NCBI GenBank assembly: GCA_913058345.1
Contig: CAJXQR010000014.1
Span: 1 to 57,508 of the forward strand
Source of the DNA: an uncultured Gammaproteobacteria bacterium
GTDB lineage: Bacteria > Pseudomonadota > Gammaproteobacteria > Pseudomonadales > Porticoccaceae
Length of the DNA: 57,508 nt
Direction of reading: 5' to 3'
Made by a program: the position numbers and the translations under genes. The notes below the pieces were generated by a model, which had not been told where the DNA came from, did not search any database, and saw only the letters and a list, made by a program, of their open reading frames with translations. Within the stretch, counting starts at the first letter, position 1. Each line of letters starts with the position of its first letter. This document shows positions 56,838-57,508 of the stretch, piece by piece.

Positions 56838-57508
56838 TCAGCGGACACTACGGCGTCGAATCGATGCTGGCGTGAAATATCTCTTCTTCAGACGAAGAGT
56901 AAAATCGGGGGCATCCACTTCATTATCGAGATACAAGGCCAGCATGCGGTTTGCACTCAGGTCATAATGTACGTCGAGAGTAGAGCCGAGGAAACCGATG
57001 TCATACCACATAAGGCTATGTGTCTCCTGTAAACGCCAAATACCAGCATCAGTATCATAGCCATCCATCAGGGCAATCATCCAGGAATCCTCATCAAGAT
57101 AAAACACCCGCTTCGAATAATCATGCCGATAGCCTTCTCTCAAAGAAGCTTCAACCACCCACACTCGGTGTAATTCATAACGCGCGTGATTCTGATTCAA
57201 ACGCCCATTTTGACTGATAACATCTTCGTATTTGAGGTCGCCTGAGTTGATCTTGTAGGAATTATAGGGAATATAGATTTCACGCTTGCCCAGCAACTTA
57301 TAGTTAAATCGATCTTTTGGCCCATTCAAGCCAAACCTCTGATCGGTTGTTGCCAAACCGTCGCTTTCTGGCAACGGGTTGTCGTGAACAATTTGTGGCG
57401 CGCGCTTCACCCGCCGTTGACCTGGGTTATAAATCCAGGCACTACGAAATTTTTCAGTAAAATGCACGGGATCATTTGCAACGATGACCTGTCCTGCAGA
57501 CTTCGCTG
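56838..57508 (-). CDS. DUF1329 family exported protein (partial, N-terminus off the right edge)
   Basis: The frame is open to the right edge, giving about 223 C-terminal residues of a protein usually near 450. RSAWIYNPGQRRVKRAPQIVHDNP, LLGKREIYIPYNSYKIN, ARYELHRVWVVEASLREGYRHDYSKRVFYLDEDSWMIALMDGYDTDAGIWR and the GLNGP...DRFNYKL segment are DUF1329 signatures, a LolA/LolB-like barrel protein often found near RND-type lipid exporters. It marks the right flank of the nif island. A GTG at 57467 lies within the frame but is not the true start. Confidence 0.88.
   Translation of the reverse strand, partial: AKSAGQVIVANDPVHFTEKFRSAWIYNPGQRRVKRAPQIVHDNPLPESDGLATTDQRFGLNGPKDRFNYKLLGKREIYIPYNSYKINSGDLKYEDVISQNGRLNQNHARYELHRVWVVEASLREGYRHDYSKRVFYLDEDSWMIALMDGYDTDAGIWRLQETHSLMWYDIGFLGSTLDVHYDLSANRMLALYLDNEVDAPDFTLRLKKRYFTPASIRRRSVR

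Overview
The window is an almost complete molybdenum-nitrogenase (nif) island of the Azotobacter type from a gammaproteobacterium. The genes for nitrogenase, FeMo-cofactor assembly, NifL/NifA control, an Rnf electron-transport complex, Fe-S cluster supply and molybdate uptake lie together in about 46 kb (roughly 11.0-56.6 kb). Ordinary envelope genes flank them: an RND efflux pump, a TonB receptor and, at the right end, a DUF1329 gene. The NifL/NifA pair (NifA without the Cys-rich interdomain linker), NifM, the nif-specific ClpX, the Rnf order ABCDGEH, and nifE-N-X followed by DUF269/DUF683/FdxIII all resemble Azotobacter vinelandii and free-living Pseudomonas diazotrophs. The moderate GC and the TonB/RND/DUF1329 flanks suggest a marine gammaproteobacterium, perhaps Cellvibrionales-like; that placement is inference. 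No integrase, transposase, tRNA, rRNA or CRISPR array was seen.

Layout. 1-10.3 kb: RND pump and adaptor; a formate/nitrite transporter with a sigma-54 promoter; a PP2C/Ser-Thr kinase fusion; a sialidase-fold protein; a TonB receptor. 11.1-11.6 kb: a second NifX on the plus strand. 24.7-11.7 kb (minus): nifHDKTY, DUF6129, LRV Fe-S protein, nifENX, DUF269, DUF683, fdxB, an unknown gene, DUF364. 25.4-27.0 kb (plus): a SIR2-like gene and two small genes. 31.5-27.1 kb (minus): nifB, fdxN, nifQ, monothiol Grx, BolA, nafY. 35.3-32.0 kb (minus): nifL-nifA. 35.7-43.9 kb (plus): rnfABCDGEH, alanine dehydrogenase, flavodoxin nifF, rhodanese. 53.1-44.4 kb (minus): iscA, nifU, nifS, then nifV, cysE, TPR gene, nifW, nifZ, nifM, clpX. 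53.4-53.8 kb: a second NifZ-domain gene. 53.9-56.6 kb: modABC. Right edge: a truncated DUF1329 gene.

How it works together. ModABC brings in molybdate; NifQ passes on Mo; NifU/NifS/IscA build Fe-S clusters; NifB makes the Fe-S core; NifEN, NifV (homocitrate) and the NifX/NifY/NafY carriers finish and deliver FeMo-co; NifW/NifZ/NifM mature MoFe and Fe proteins; Rnf, ferredoxins and flavodoxin supply electrons. I read eleven sigma-54 (-24/-12) promoters by eye, all with the exact GG-N10-GC spacing. Nine have one or two TGT-N10-ACA NifA sites 45-140 bp upstream. They precede nifH, nifE, the second nifX, the SIR2-like gene, nifB, rnfA, nifF, nifV and iscA. The two without a NifA site precede the FNT transporter and the second nifZ. 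This places the SIR2-like gene, rnf-ald, and the orphan nifX in the predicted nif regulon.
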